Assembly (NCBI GenBank): GCA_020634415.1
Contig: JACKBT010000005.1
Coordinates: 62,001-126,000, forward strand
Origin: Ardenticatenaceae bacterium
GTDB lineage: Bacteria > Chloroflexota > Anaerolineae > Promineifilales > Promineifilaceae
Direction: 5' to 3'
DNA: 64,000 nucleotides
Position numbers and translations under genes: made by a program. The notes below the pieces were generated by a model. The model was given only the letters and a program-made list of their open reading frames with translations. It was not told where the DNA came from and searched no databases. Below, in pieces: positions 8,794-17,180 of the stretch (within the stretch, counting starts at the first letter, position 1; every line of letters starts with the position of its first letter).

Positions 8794-9218
8794 GCCTGTT
8801 TGCCACTCCATAATAAGGTGCGCACGTGTTCCAACAGTAAAGCGGCCGTTACGGGCTTGCTGATGAAGTCGGCTGCGCCTACATCGAAGCCGTGCAGCCG
8901 TTCTTTTATGCGCAGGGGCAGGCTGCGCCCACCTTGCTGTGGTTGGTCGAGGCCGCCTTTGGTGGTGAGCATGAGTACGGCTATGTGGGTTGTTTCTGGT
9001 TCTCGGTGCAGTTGGTAACAAACTTGGTAGCCATCTAGCCCAGGCATCATGATGTCTAGGATGATGAGGTCGGGCTTGAGGGTGCGGGCTTTTTGCAGGC
9101 CCTCTGCGCCGTCGAAGGCGGTGTGGACGTGGTAGCCGTGTTTGCGCAGCACACGTTCCAGCAGGTGAACGGTCATCCGATCATCATCTACGACGAGGAT
9201 GTGGATGGCCTTACTCAT
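8790..9218 (-). CDS. Single-domain response regulator (receiver)
   Basis: 142 residues, a stand-alone CheY-like domain. The acidic pair 'VVDDD' lies near residues 9-13, the phosphoacceptor is D55 in 'LIILDIMMPGLDG', and the conserved Lys is in 'FISKPV'. An insertion before the last strand ('GGLDQPQQGGRSLPLRIKE') is longer than in CheY. I start it at the ATG at 9218 because it overlaps the end of the Hpt gene by eight bases; a longer reading lacks conservation. It likely exchanges phosphate with the neighbouring Hpt protein and could act on the archaellum motor as CheY does, which is inference. It is followed by the receiver-ArlH gene with an ATGA overlap. Confidence 0.9.
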   Translation of the reverse strand: MSKAIHILVVDDDRMTVHLLERVLRKHGYHVHTAFDGAEGLQKARTLKPDLIILDIMMPGLDGYQVCYQLHREPETTHIAVLMLTTKGGLDQPQQGGRSLPLRIKERLHGFDVGAADFISKPVTAALLLEHVRTLLWSGKQA

Positions 9219-9612
9219 GGGGCACCCCTGTGGCCGTGCTGGCTTGTGCCAGCCAGTCGGATTGGGATAGGAAGTTAACGACATCTTCAATTTCGCTGCT
9301 GAGGGCGGCTATTTCTGGGGCGACGGCGGCCAGGTTGTCGTTGGCTCCCATCAGTTCGATTTTGTAGGCGAGTTGATAGGCGTGATGGCTGCCGATGTGG
9401 CCCAGACCTCCTTTTAAGCGGTGGGCGGCGCGGCGCACGTTGTGGGCGTTTTGGGCGGCGGCGGCTTGGCGCAGGGCGTTCATTTGCTGGGGGTAGTCGG
9501 CCAGGAAGATGTAGATGATTTCTTGGAGAAGGTCTTGATCGCCGTCTACGATGGTGAGGGCGTGGGCGTAATCTATGGGGATGGGGGATGATACGGCCGT
9601 TGTGGTAAACAT
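9211..9612 (-). CDS. Hpt phosphotransfer protein
   Basis: 133 residues, mainly helical, with the histidine phosphotransfer signature 'AAHRLKGG' and its phosphorylatable His at residue 64. These proteins carry phosphate between the receiver of a hybrid kinase and a second receiver. The start has AAAGGAG eight bases upstream. It lies between the ArlF-like gene (9 bases) and the receiver gene (8-base overlap), inside an otherwise structural operon. The hybrid kinase at 13998-17180 ends in a receiver and would be the obvious donor; the receiver at 8790-9218 is the obvious acceptor. That chain is inferred from context. Confidence 0.9.
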   Translation of the reverse strand: MFTTTAVSSPIPIDYAHALTIVDGDQDLLQEIIYIFLADYPQQMNALRQAAAAQNAHNVRRAAHRLKGGLGHIGSHHAYQLAYKIELMGANDNLAAVAPEIAALSSEIEDVVNFLSQSDWLAQASTATGVPHE

Positions 9613-9621
9613 GTTGCTCCT

Positions 9622-10149
9622 TTAGCGGGTGAATAGGGTGGCAGTGGTTGTGCCATTGTCGGTGGCTATGGTGGCTAAGTTGGTGGTGTTGGGGCCGATG
9701 GGCGGCACCACGCGCAGGCGCAGCAGCATTTCTTCGCCTGGGTTCAAAATCTGCGGCTCAAATTGTTCGCTGATGGCATTGGCGGTGTCGCTGTAGATGC
9801 CGACGACTGTCCATTCGCCAGCGGTGGGAGCGCTGGCATCGTAGGCCAGCCAGGCGATGTTGTAGTTGGAGGAGGCGGTGTAGTATTGGACGATGATGTC
9901 CCAGTTGGCAAAATCTACCAGCCGGGTGTCGCCATCGTTGCGTAAAACGAGTTCGATTACGGAGCCGGAGCTTTTGGTTTCGGCGGAGATGGGGGTGAGG
10001 TCGGTGTGGGCTTGTTCGGTGAGGCGGGTTTCCATTTCTTGCCAGGAGATGTGCAGGGTTTCTTGGGCGGTGAGGGAATCTTGAAAGAGGGTGAGGCCGC
10101 CAAAGAGGATGAGGAGGATGATGATGAAGGCTGTTAGTACGCTTTCCAT
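9622..10149 (-). CDS. ArlF/ArlG-like archaellum stator protein (a)
   Basis: 175 residues. One N-terminal hydrophobic helix (about 4-24, 'LTAFIIILLILFGGLTLF') with almost no leader before it is followed by a short coiled segment and a beta-sandwich ('VIELVLRNDGDTRLVDFANWDIIVQYY...'). This is the architecture of archaeal ArlF and ArlG, small membrane-anchored immunoglobulin-like proteins forming the stator outside the membrane. Sequence similarity in this family is weak, so assignment rests on fold pattern plus position between the archaellin and arlHIJ. The 'LRNDGDTRL' strand is the best-matching part. Function as ArlF rather than ArlG is a guess. Confidence 0.75.
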   Translation of the reverse strand: MESVLTAFIIILLILFGGLTLFQDSLTAQETLHISWQEMETRLTEQAHTDLTPISAETKSSGSVIELVLRNDGDTRLVDFANWDIIVQYYTASSNYNIAWLAYDASAPTAGEWTVVGIYSDTANAISEQFEPQILNPGEEMLLRLRVVPPIGPNTTNLATIATDNGTTTATLFTR

Positions 10150-10198
10150 GGCTGTGTTGGGGGGTCAGTAAAGGGGTTTTGTGGTTTACTGGAGCCGT

Positions 10199-10711
10199 TT
10201 ACATGCTAAAGAAGTGATCGTCGGCGATGCCGTTGGGGGTGGTTACTTTGAGGAAGTAACGGCCGCTGGGCAGGGGTGTGCCGTAGTGGATGGTGATTTT
10301 GAGGGTGGCGGTGGGCAGCCATTCGCTGGCGTTTTCTACTTGCCAGTCCCAATAGGGGTAGGTGCCGCCGGCCTGGCTTTGGTGGGGGATGCGGACGAAG
10401 TTGCCTTCGGGCCCGAAGAAGATGTCGGCTTGGTCAACGGCCGTTATCCGGGTGGCTCCCACATTTTTAGTCCAGACGAAAATATCAAAATTGCCGTTGC
10501 TGTTGGTGTCTTGCCACCAACCGGCGCTGTCTAATTCGCCAGCGCTGTGGATGATGCTGATCTGGCTTTTCATCTGCTCGTCTACGCGGCTGGTCATGCT
10601 GGTCATGGCGTCGCTGCTTTCGATGATGGCGGGGTAGGCGGCGTTGAAGAGGAGGATGCCTGTGACCATGCTGATGACGATGAGCATGGTGGTGATGATG
10701 GCTTTGTCCAT
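10199..10711 (-). CDS. ArlG-like archaellum stator protein (b)
   Basis: 170 residues with an N-terminal membrane helix (about 5-27, 'IITTMLIVISMVTGILLFNAA'), a short amphipathic helix and a beta-sandwich. The beta-sandwich contains 'FDIFVWTKNVGATRI', close to the 'V-x-K-N-x-G' strand typical of archaeal ArlG. AGGAG precedes the ATG by eight bases. It is the first of two adjacent stator-like genes (49 bases apart). In archaea ArlF and ArlG form a heteromer that tethers the motor to the S-layer. A Chloroflexota cell envelope would need another anchor, perhaps the PPC/BACON-carrying protein at the operon end. That last idea is speculative. Confidence 0.8.
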   Translation of the reverse strand: MDKAIITTMLIVISMVTGILLFNAAYPAIIESSDAMTSMTSRVDEQMKSQISIIHSAGELDSAGWWQDTNSNGNFDIFVWTKNVGATRITAVDQADIFFGPEGNFVRIPHQSQAGGTYPYWDWQVENASEWLPTATLKITIHYGTPLPSGRYFLKVTTPNGIADDHFFSM

Positions 10712-10751
10712 GGGGTTTGCTCCTGTTTTCTTGGAGATTGGCTAAGTTACC

Positions 10752-11246
10752 TTAGTCTAGTAGATGGTTGAGTTCTTGGATGAGAACGGCCGTTTCGGTC
10801 ATTGATGTGCTGTTTTCGGTTTCGTGCAGGGCCAGGAGTTGTAATAACATCTCTTGCATGTCTGGGGCCAGGTAGCCGCCTTCGGCTCGCAGTTCTAGCA
10901 GCTTTCGTGTTTGGGCGATGCCGATTTTGTCTACGCTGGCTTCGACCCAACGGGTGAGGGCGGTGAAGGTGTCGTCTTGGGCGGTGGCAGGGGTGGGGCT
11001 GCTGTTTTGTTTGATGTCGGCGAGTGAGACCTGGCGTAGTTTGGGGGCAGTTGTGGGTGTGGGGTGGGGAACGGCCGTTTCCCTTCTTAGTCCGTTCTCT
11101 TCCGCAAAACTTTCATTTTCAGCCCGCAGTGTGGGGTGATAATGAATTAAAATCTGCTCCTGAATGTCCAAAAGTGTCTTTTGAATCTGGCTTTTCAGCA
11201 GCTTCACTTCTTGCTCTAACATCTTCACTCTGCCTTCCATGTCCAT
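10752..11246 (-). CDS. ArlD/E-like archaellum cytoplasmic adaptor
   Basis: 164 residues from an ATG with AGAGG six bases upstream. A longer in-frame ATG at 11306 is rejected since it lies inside a stem-loop and has no ribosome site. The N-terminus is a coiled coil (about 1-45), then a Pro/Thr-rich linker, then a helical domain 'LTRWVEASVDKIGIAQTRKLLELRAEGGYLAPDM' (split here for length: 'LTRWVEASVDKIG', 'LLELRAEGGYLAP'). This matches the C-terminal ArlD/ArlE domain of archaea ('W-x-x-x-L-V-x-x-V-G ... Y-x-x-x-G-W-I'). In euryarchaea ArlC/D/E form a motor ring that receives CheF/CheY signals. The family call is from memory of the pattern, without a search. Confidence 0.7.
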   Translation of the reverse strand: MDMEGRVKMLEQEVKLLKSQIQKTLLDIQEQILIHYHPTLRAENESFAEENGLRRETAVPHPTPTTAPKLRQVSLADIKQNSSPTPATAQDDTFTALTRWVEASVDKIGIAQTRKLLELRAEGGYLAPDMQEMLLQLLALHETENSTSMTETAVLIQELNHLLD

Positions 11247-11267
11247 GATGCACCTCTGCCACTTTAC

Positions 11268-11306
11268 ATGCGATTTGGCCTGATGATTAATCAGGCCGAA
11301 TCGCAT
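11268..11306 (-). terminator. Intercistronic stem-loop downstream of archaellin
   Basis: 17-base arms (11268-11284 and 11290-11306) pair with one mismatch around a five-base loop. No T-run follows on the minus strand, so it is more likely an mRNA 3'-protecting or attenuating hairpin than a simple terminator. It lies between archaellin and the adaptor gene, where a drop in expression would fit a filament subunit needed in thousands of copies. Confidence 0.6.
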
Positions 11307-11329
11307 CCACTGTTAACTAAATTTTGTAA

Positions 11330-11911
11330 CTATTTCAAATCCATGACTGCATCAAAATAAGCTGGGGTTGTGCGTTGAATACTGAGCGCTGCGCCCGTCG
11401 GGGGTTTCATTTCCACCGTAAACTCCGTGTTGATGCTCAAATCATTTGTCAAACCACTCAGGTCTACGGTGATCTCCACCAGTTCGCCTTTGTCCAACAG
11501 TTCGTCGCCATCGTTGGTAACAATCCAATCCGTCGTCCAGGTTAATTCATTGGCAAATTGAGTATCATCTACATAATTGACAACCATAACCGGAGTGGTC
11601 GTATTCAGGTCGAGGGGTTCGCCACCAACCACATTGCCGACGGTAAAAACCAGGGTGCCCATGGCGGCGGTGGTTGTTCCCGTTACGGCCGCTGTGGAGA
11701 TGACAGAACCTTTCACTTCCATTGAAGATTGCACTTCGGCCAGGCCGGAGTACACGGCTTCTTTTCCCCGTTCTGTGGAGAATGTGCCCGCCGACAGGAT
11801 GGTGAAGGCGAAAACAGAAGCTACCACGATAAAGGCGATCAAAATGATGGCCGTTTCTAGGGCGGTGATACCCGCTTCATCTTTGTGCATTTTCATTAAA
11901 TTGTGTTTCAT
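11330..11911 (-). CDS. Archaellin (archaellum filament subunit)
   Basis: 193 residues. A short basic leader ending in 'KDEAG' (class III signal, cleavage expected after Gly14) is followed by '[19 protein letters not shown]', a continuous hydrophobic helix. Then come '[16 protein letters not shown]' and a beta-rich outer domain. This N-terminus matches archaellins of the [13 protein letters not shown] type; Glu at +5 after the cleavage site is also type IV pilin-like. AGGAG sits seven bases before the ATG, one of the best ribosome sites in the window. It is first in the structural operon and is followed by a stable stem-loop, both consistent with high expression. It would be processed by the peptidase at 2903-3505. 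Only one archaellin gene is visible. Confidence 0.88.
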   Translation of the reverse strand: MKHNLMKMHKDEAGITALETAIILIAFIVVASVFAFTILSAGTFSTERGKEAVYSGLAEVQSSMEVKGSVISTAAVTGTTTAAMGTLVFTVGNVVGGEPLDLNTTTPVMVVNYVDDTQFANELTWTTDWIVTNDGDELLDKGELVEITVDLSGLTNDLSINTEFTVEMKPPTGAALSIQRTTPAYFDAVMDLK

Positions 11912-11967
11912 TTTTTTGCTCCTTTTGCAAATAAGTTGTTTTTGTTTGTCACTGTTGACTTGCTATC

Positions 11968-11973
11968 ACTATA
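11968..11973 (-). promoter_or_regulatory. Candidate -10 box for the archaellin operon
   Basis: TATAGT on the minus strand, about 57 bases upstream of the archaellin ATG in the only spacer between it and the regulator gene. No convincing -35 hexamer stands 17 bases before it, so an activator, perhaps the adjacent OmpR-type regulator, may be needed. Confidence 0.3.
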
Positions 11974-12044
11974 CAGGCAACTTAGGTGCAGGAGCGTTAG
12001 CTTGGTGCGAGGCTTGCGTGAGGCTGGCGTGAGGGTTTGCGGCC

Positions 12045-12761
12045 TCAGGGAAAGGAGAGCATGTAGCCCATGCGGGGGACGGTGCGCAGGTAGACTGGGC
12101 TGGCGGGGTCAGGCTCGATTTTGTGGCGCAGGTTTTTGATGTGCCAGCGGGCCAGGCTGGGATCGGCCATGCCGGGTTGGTATGACCAGACTTCTTCGAG
12201 GAGTTCCTGGCTGGAGAAGGGTTGGTCGAGGTGGTTCATGAGGTAGTAGAGGAGGTCGAATTCGGCCAGGGTAAGTTGGACGGGTTGGTTGTTGTTATGG
12301 CGCACCCAACAGGCTTTGAGGTGGAGGGTGAGGGGGCCGATCTGTATTTCGTTTTCGTCGGTGGGGAGGGAATCGGCCGTTTGCTGCCGTCGTAATAAGG
12401 CCCGAACGCGAGCCTTTAATTCCTTGATGTGAAAGGGTTTGTTTAGATAGTCGTCGGCTCCTTCGTCCAGGCCGGCTACGCGATCTTCAATTTCGTTGCG
12501 GGAGGTGAGAAAGAGGATGGGGACGTGACGCAGGATGCCGTCTGAATCCTGACGCAGGCGGCGGCACACTTCCAGGCCATCTAGCCAGGGCATATTCACG
12601 TCTAAAATGATGAGGTCGGGATGGATGCGATGGGCGGCTTGTAGACCATCTACACCATTTTGGGTCATGACTACTTTGTAGCCTTCGTTTTCCAGGCTTG
12701 TTCGCAGACCGCGAGTTAATTCGTAATCATCATCTATCAATAAAATTTGAGGTTGCTTCAT
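12045..12761 (-). CDS. OmpR/PhoB-family response regulator
   Basis: 238 residues. The receiver domain (1-120) has the 'LIDDD' acidic pair, D54 in 'LIILDVNMPWLDG', a T/S in 'FLTSRNE' and Lys in 'YLNKPF'. A winged-helix DNA-binding domain occupies 140-238 ('LTLAEFDLLYYLMNH', ending 'YLRTVPRMGYML'). It is a transcription factor. It lies directly upstream of the archaellin operon (134-base gap) and downstream of two kinases, so control of motility genes is the natural inference. The recognition helix region is somewhat unusual ('DPSLARWHIKNLRHKI'). Confidence 0.93.
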   Translation of the reverse strand: MKQPQILLIDDDYELTRGLRTSLENEGYKVVMTQNGVDGLQAAHRIHPDLIILDVNMPWLDGLEVCRRLRQDSDGILRHVPILFLTSRNEIEDRVAGLDEGADDYLNKPFHIKELKARVRALLRRQQTADSLPTDENEIQIGPLTLHLKACWVRHNNNQPVQLTLAEFDLLYYLMNHLDQPFSSQELLEEVWSYQPGMADPSLARWHIKNLRHKIEPDPASPVYLRTVPRMGYMLSFP

Positions 12762-12912
12762 GCCGCACCTTCTCTTACATAGGCCTGGTTGCTGTCTGGG
12801 AATGTTGGTGCTGAAGGGAACAGTACCAAGAACACAGCAGTTTTATTGTAAGGGAGGTGATGGTGAAAGTGCCGTAAAAAAAGGGTGGGCAGGTTGGTAT
12901 TATGGGGCTATT

Positions 12913-14001
12913 TCAGGTTTTGGGGGCGGGCAGGGGCAGGTCTATGGTGAAGATGGCTCCGTTTGGCTGGTTGGATTCGACGTAGATACGGCCGTTATGC
13001 GCTTCTACCACCAACTTGCAAAAGGCCAGCCCCAGGCCGATCTGCTTGACATCAGTGCGGTTGGAGGCAGCAATTTGATACTTGTCGAAGATCGTTTGGT
13101 GGAACTCTTCGGGAATGCCCGGCCCCTCGTCGCAGACGCGCCAGCGCAGCAAATCTGCGGCGGGCTGGGAAACTTGCAGCGTTACGGTGCTGTTGGGGCG
13201 CGAAAATTTGAGGGCGTTAGATAGCAGATTGTCTAACACGCGCTGCCAAAGATTGGCATCGAGTGAGGGATGAGGCAGGGCTTCTGGCAGTTCAAAGCTC
13301 AGGTTTATGCCTTTCATTTGGGCCATGATCTGGTAGTTTTCGCGGACTTTGGCAAGGATGAGACCCAAATCTGCGGGCTGGCAGAGCAGAACAAGGGAGC
13401 CGTGTTCCATTTTAGCCAACATGAGCATGTCGGTGACAAAGGAGTTGAGACGATTGACCTGGCTGATGATGGTATTGAGGGCATTCTTGCCCTGAGGTGA
13501 TACATAAGCTTCAAGCAAATCGCTGTACAGGGTGATGGTGGTGAGTGGGCTGCGGATGTCGTGCATGATCATGTGCGATAAGTCTTGGCGCAGCTGCATG
13601 AGGGTGGTGAGGGTGTCGTGCCGCTGTTTAATGCGCAGCATGGAGCGCACGCGGGATCTGAGTTCGATGCCGCTGACTGGTTTGTGCAGAAAATCATCGG
13701 CACCGGCTTCCAGGCCCCGGGCCAGGTCTTCTTTGCTGTCTAGGGCTGTGACTAAGATAACGGGGATGTGCTGCCAGGTTTGGCTGCTTTTTAGGCGCTG
13801 GCATACTTCCAGGCCATCCATGCCGGGCATCATGACATCCAGGAGGATGACATCTGGCTCCATTACTTCCAGGCTGGCGAGGGCTTCGGGGCCGTTGGTG
13901 GCGAAGATTAGTTCGTAGCTCTGGCGCAGCAGGAGCATTTCGATGGTTTGGCGGGCGGTTGGTTCGTCGTCTACGATGAGGATAACGGGATTTTCGTTCA
14001 T
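12913..14001 (-). CDS. Receiver-histidine kinase (cytoplasmic)
   Basis: 362 residues with a reversed hybrid layout. The N-terminal receiver (phosphoacceptor D55 in 'VILLDVMMPGMDG') is followed by HisKA (H near 147 in 'IMHDIRSPL') and an HATPase domain with N-box 'NLLSNALKF', G1 'DEGPGI' and G2 'GLGLAF'. There is no membrane segment, so it is likely driven by a partner, presumably the large kinase upstream, with which it overlaps by ATGA. The output receiver could be the OmpR-type regulator 151 bases downstream. Domain calls are certain; wiring is inferred. Confidence 0.92.
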   Translation of the reverse strand: MNENPVILIVDDEPTARQTIEMLLLRQSYELIFATNGPEALASLEVMEPDVILLDVMMPGMDGLEVCQRLKSSQTWQHIPVILVTALDSKEDLARGLEAGADDFLHKPVSGIELRSRVRSMLRIKQRHDTLTTLMQLRQDLSHMIMHDIRSPLTTITLYSDLLEAYVSPQGKNALNTIISQVNRLNSFVTDMLMLAKMEHGSLVLLCQPADLGLILAKVRENYQIMAQMKGINLSFELPEALPHPSLDANLWQRVLDNLLSNALKFSRPNSTVTLQVSQPAADLLRWRVCDEGPGIPEEFHQTIFDKYQIAASNRTDVKQIGLGLAFCKLVVEAHNGRIYVESNQPNGAIFTIDLPLPAPKT

Positions 14002-17000
14002 GGGTTTTGGGTGGTGATGGGGGATTGAATGATATTGGTTTCTATGGCTTCAAGGAGTTGGGCCAGGCGTACTGGCTTGCTCAGATAGCTGTTGGCTCCT
14101 GCCTGTAAGCAGCGGTCTTCGTCGCCGGGCATGGCTAAGGCGGTGAGGGCAATGATGGGAATTGTGGCGGTCGTGTATTCGGTACGAAGTTGGCGAATGG
14201 CTTCCAGGCCGTCCATGCCGGGCATCTGAATGTCCATGAGGATGATGTCGGGCGGGTTTTGTTGGGCGCGGGCGAGGGCTTCTTGGCCGTTGCGGGCTGA
14301 TGTGACTTGATAGCCGGAGTCTTCGAGGTAGTCGGTGAGGAAGGAGCGGGCGACGTCGTTGTCTTCGGCTAAGAGGATATGGTAGTTGTGAGGACGGCCG
14401 TTTGTTTTGTCTAGCAGGGGTGGGGTGTGGGTGTGGGCGGGGGTGGGGGAAACGGCCGTTGTTTCTCCCTGCCAGGGGAGCGAAATAGTAAAACGGCTGC
14501 CCCGGCCTGGTTCACTTTCCAGGCTCACATCGCCGCCGTGCATTTTGGTCATGCGGTAAACAAGCGAAAGCCCCAGGCCCGTGCCGCTATATTCCCGTGC
14601 CAGGCGGCTGTCTAGCTGCACAAACGGCCGAAATAGCTTTTCTACATTTTCGGGGGCGATGCCGATGCCTGTGTCCCAAACGGTGAAGTGGACCAGGTTG
14701 GCGGCCGCATCGCCCTTTACCGCCAGCCCAATTCGGTGGCCGGCAGGGGTGAATTTGACGGCGTTGCTGAGGAGGTTTACCAGGATTTGTTTGAGCCGCC
14801 GTTCGTCGGCGGGGATGGTGTGGACTTGGGGATCGTAGTCGGATTCGACGCTGAGATGTTTATGGAGGGCATCTTGTTTGATGAAACGCAAACTGGCTTC
14901 GCTGACTGATTTTACCTCAACCGGATTGATGGTTAGGGATAATTTGCCCGCTTCAATTTTGGACAAGTCTAGAATATCGTTGATGAGGGCCAGTAAGTGA
15001 CGGCCGCTTTCTTCGATGCTTTGCAGGCCCTGTTTTTGTTTCTCGCTTAAACTGCCAAAAATTTCTTCTTGCAGGGCTTCGGAGATGCCGAGGATGGCAT
15101 TGAGGGGTGTGCGCAGCTCGTGGCTCATGCTGGCGAGAAATTCATCTTTTAGGCGGGCGGCGCGGGCTAATTCGGCGTTGGCGGCGCTGAGGTCGGTGGT
15201 GCGTTCGGCGACGCGCTGGGCGAGCAGTTCTCGTTCGGCGGCCAGTTCTTCTTCGGCACGCTGCCGCTCTCGGATTTCGCGGCGGGCTTTTTCAAATAGT
15301 TGGGCGTTTTCGATGGCTGTGGCTACGGGGATGGCTAGCAGGGTCAGCAGACGTTGGTCGGACTCGTCGAAAGGCCCTTCGTTTTTGTTGAGGGCTTCGA
15401 TGGCGCCAATGGTGCGGCCTTTGGTTTGCAGGGGGACGCACAAAAGGGAGGTGGCCTGGAAGCCGCTGCTTTGGTCGAAGCCGCTGTAGTGGCGTTCGTC
15501 TTGTTGGGCGTTGGTGATGAGTAACGGCCGTCCATGTTCGACCACCCAACCCATTACGCCTTCACCCAGGGGCAGCCGTTTGCCTCGGATGAAATCGGCC
15601 GCTTCGCCAGAAGCTGCGGCAAAAAACAGGTCGCCTCTTTCGCGGTCGAGCAGCACCAGGGATGTGGCGGCGCTGTTGAGTAGTTGGGTGGTGTGTTCGG
15701 TGATGATGGCAAGGATGGCTTGTAAGTCGAGGGAGGAGGTGATGGCCTGACTGATGTCGTACAGGCTGGTTAAATCTTCTACATGTTTGTGCAGATCGTG
15801 ATAAAGCCGCACGTTTTGAATGGCACTGGAAGCCTGCCCGGCAAAGGCGGAGAGCCGTAAGGCATCGTCGGGCTGGTAGAAGTTGGGCTGGCTGTGGTTG
15901 AGGGAGAGGAAGGCGATGACTTCATCGCGCAGGGTGATGGGGGTGCCGGCCCAGGAGCGAACGTGGGGGGAGGCTTTTGCCCGTACCCAGTCGGGGTGAA
16001 CGGCCGTATCGGCGATGACCAGCGGTTTTTTTGTTTCATACATCTGGCGCAGGCTGGGAATTTCGGGAATGGTTAAGGTTTTGGAAAGCGGGGAGGAGAC
16101 TTGATGCTGTTGGTAGCCACGGGTACGCACGACATGGATGCGGCTGCCATCAATGGACATGACAATGGCCGTATCGTAGGGCAAAACGCGGGCAATCTGG
16201 TCGAGCAGCCGATCCAGTAGATCGTCAAAGTCTAGCGTGGCGGCTAAAGCCATGCCCACTTCGCGCAGGGCTTCGGCTAATTGGCGCTGCTCGTGTTCGG
16301 CCGTTTCGGCGCGGCGGCGTTCTTCGATTTCTTTTTGCAGGGCCTTGTTCGTCTGTTGCAGGACGGCACTGTCTTGTTCGGCTTGTTTGAAGATGGAGTA
16401 CATGCTAATCAGCAGACCGGTGAGGACGGAGAGATAGCTGATCTGCTTTAGGATGTGGGACATCTCAAACAGGGCATCAAATAGGGTTTGGGAAAAGGCG
16501 AGGTAAAAAGCATGGCCGCTAAAGTTGATAAGCAAGGATACCACCAGCCAATGTTCAAAGGTGTTGTGCTGCCAGTGGCCTTTGGCGAGGTAACTAACCG
16601 TCGCCCACAAATAGAAAGTGGTGGAAATAAACAGTTCCAGTCGGCCCAGGCGGTAGGGGTCTGGGGCGGGGGCGGCTACTGGCACGAGTAAGAACAATAG
16701 TGTGTTGAGCAGGGTGAGGCCGACGATGAGACCAAAGAGATGGCGGCTGTTCATACGGCCGTACCAGCCTGTCTCTTTTTCGCGCCGCCAGGTGAGCCAA
16801 CTGCCAAAGATGAGGATGGAGAGGAAGGTGGAGGAGGTGTTCCAATTCCAGCGGGATTCCCAGGCGGAGATGGCGGGTAATAGCTGCTGCCAGTCGGCGT
16901 TGGCTAAAAGGGCATGATACCCATCTAAGAGGCCAGCCCCCACGAAGCCGCTGCCCAGAAATAAAAATACATTGTCTTTTTTGGTGTAGTAGCGCACTAA

Positions 17001-17180
17001 AGCCAATACGCCAATGAAGAGGGCCAGCATCGCGGACATGAATTCCATGATGGTGTGGCGTTCCAGGGTGCCTTGCCAGGTGTTGGGCCATAAAAAAAAG
17101 CGTATACCTGCCAATAATATGAATATGATGGCATAGGTGAGTAGTCTTTTTTGGGGCAGCAGGAATGTAAGGCGTTTCAT
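13998..17180 (-). CDS. Seven-TM, double-GAF hybrid sensor histidine kinase
   Basis: 1060 residues. The N-terminus (about 12-265) has about seven to eight hydrophobic helices in a MASE-like sensor array with many aromatic and His residues in loops. A coiled coil follows, then two GAF domains (about 300-450 and 460-620), a second coiled coil, HisKA (H near 686 in 'SMSHELRTPLN'), HATPase ('NLLSNAVKF', 'DTGIGI', 'GTGLGLSL') and a C-terminal receiver (D near 982 in 'IILMDIQMPGMDG'). It is a membrane sensor whose terminal receiver is suited to feed the Hpt protein at 9211-9612. It begins the block of minus-strand genes leading into the archaellum operon and overlaps the next kinase by four bases. 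The ligand cannot be read from the sequence. Confidence 0.93.
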   Translation of the reverse strand: MKRLTFLLPQKRLLTYAIIFILLAGIRFFLWPNTWQGTLERHTIMEFMSAMLALFIGVLALVRYYTKKDNVFLFLGSGFVGAGLLDGYHALLANADWQQLLPAISAWESRWNWNTSSTFLSILIFGSWLTWRREKETGWYGRMNSRHLFGLIVGLTLLNTLLFLLVPVAAPAPDPYRLGRLELFISTTFYLWATVSYLAKGHWQHNTFEHWLVVSLLINFSGHAFYLAFSQTLFDALFEMSHILKQISYLSVLTGLLISMYSIFKQAEQDSAVLQQTNKALQKEIEERRRAETAEHEQRQLAEALREVGMALAATLDFDDLLDRLLDQIARVLPYDTAIVMSIDGSRIHVVRTRGYQQHQVSSPLSKTLTIPEIPSLRQMYETKKPLVIADTAVHPDWVRAKASPHVRSWAGTPITLRDEVIAFLSLNHSQPNFYQPDDALRLSAFAGQASSAIQNVRLYHDLHKHVEDLTSLYDISQAITSSLDLQAILAIITEHTTQLLNSAATSLVLLDRERGDLFFAAASGEAADFIRGKRLPLGEGVMGWVVEHGRPLLITNAQQDERHYSGFDQSSGFQATSLLCVPLQTKGRTIGAIEALNKNEGPFDESDQRLLTLLAIPVATAIENAQLFEKARREIRERQRAEEELAAERELLAQRVAERTTDLSAANAELARAARLKDEFLASMSHELRTPLNAILGISEALQEEIFGSLSEKQKQGLQSIEESGRHLLALINDILDLSKIEAGKLSLTINPVEVKSVSEASLRFIKQDALHKHLSVESDYDPQVHTIPADERRLKQILVNLLSNAVKFTPAGHRIGLAVKGDAAANLVHFTVWDTGIGIAPENVEKLFRPFVQLDSRLAREYSGTGLGLSLVYRMTKMHGGDVSLESEPGRGSRFTISLPWQGETTAVSPTPAHTHTPPLLDKTNGRPHNYHILLAEDNDVARSFLTDYLEDSGYQVTSARNGQEALARAQQNPPDIILMDIQMPGMDGLEAIRQLRTEYTTATIPIIALTALAMPGDEDRCLQAGANSYLSKPVRLAQLLEAIETNIIQSPITTQNP

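Noticed and set aside
8794..9021. N-terminal extension of the receiver-ArlH protein
   Set aside because: Arg/His/Pro-rich and antisense-like; it overlaps the preceding receiver gene.
11247..11306. N-terminal 20-residue extension of the ArlD/E-like protein
   Set aside because: It would start in the stem-loop and has no ribosome site, whereas the inner ATG has AGAGG.
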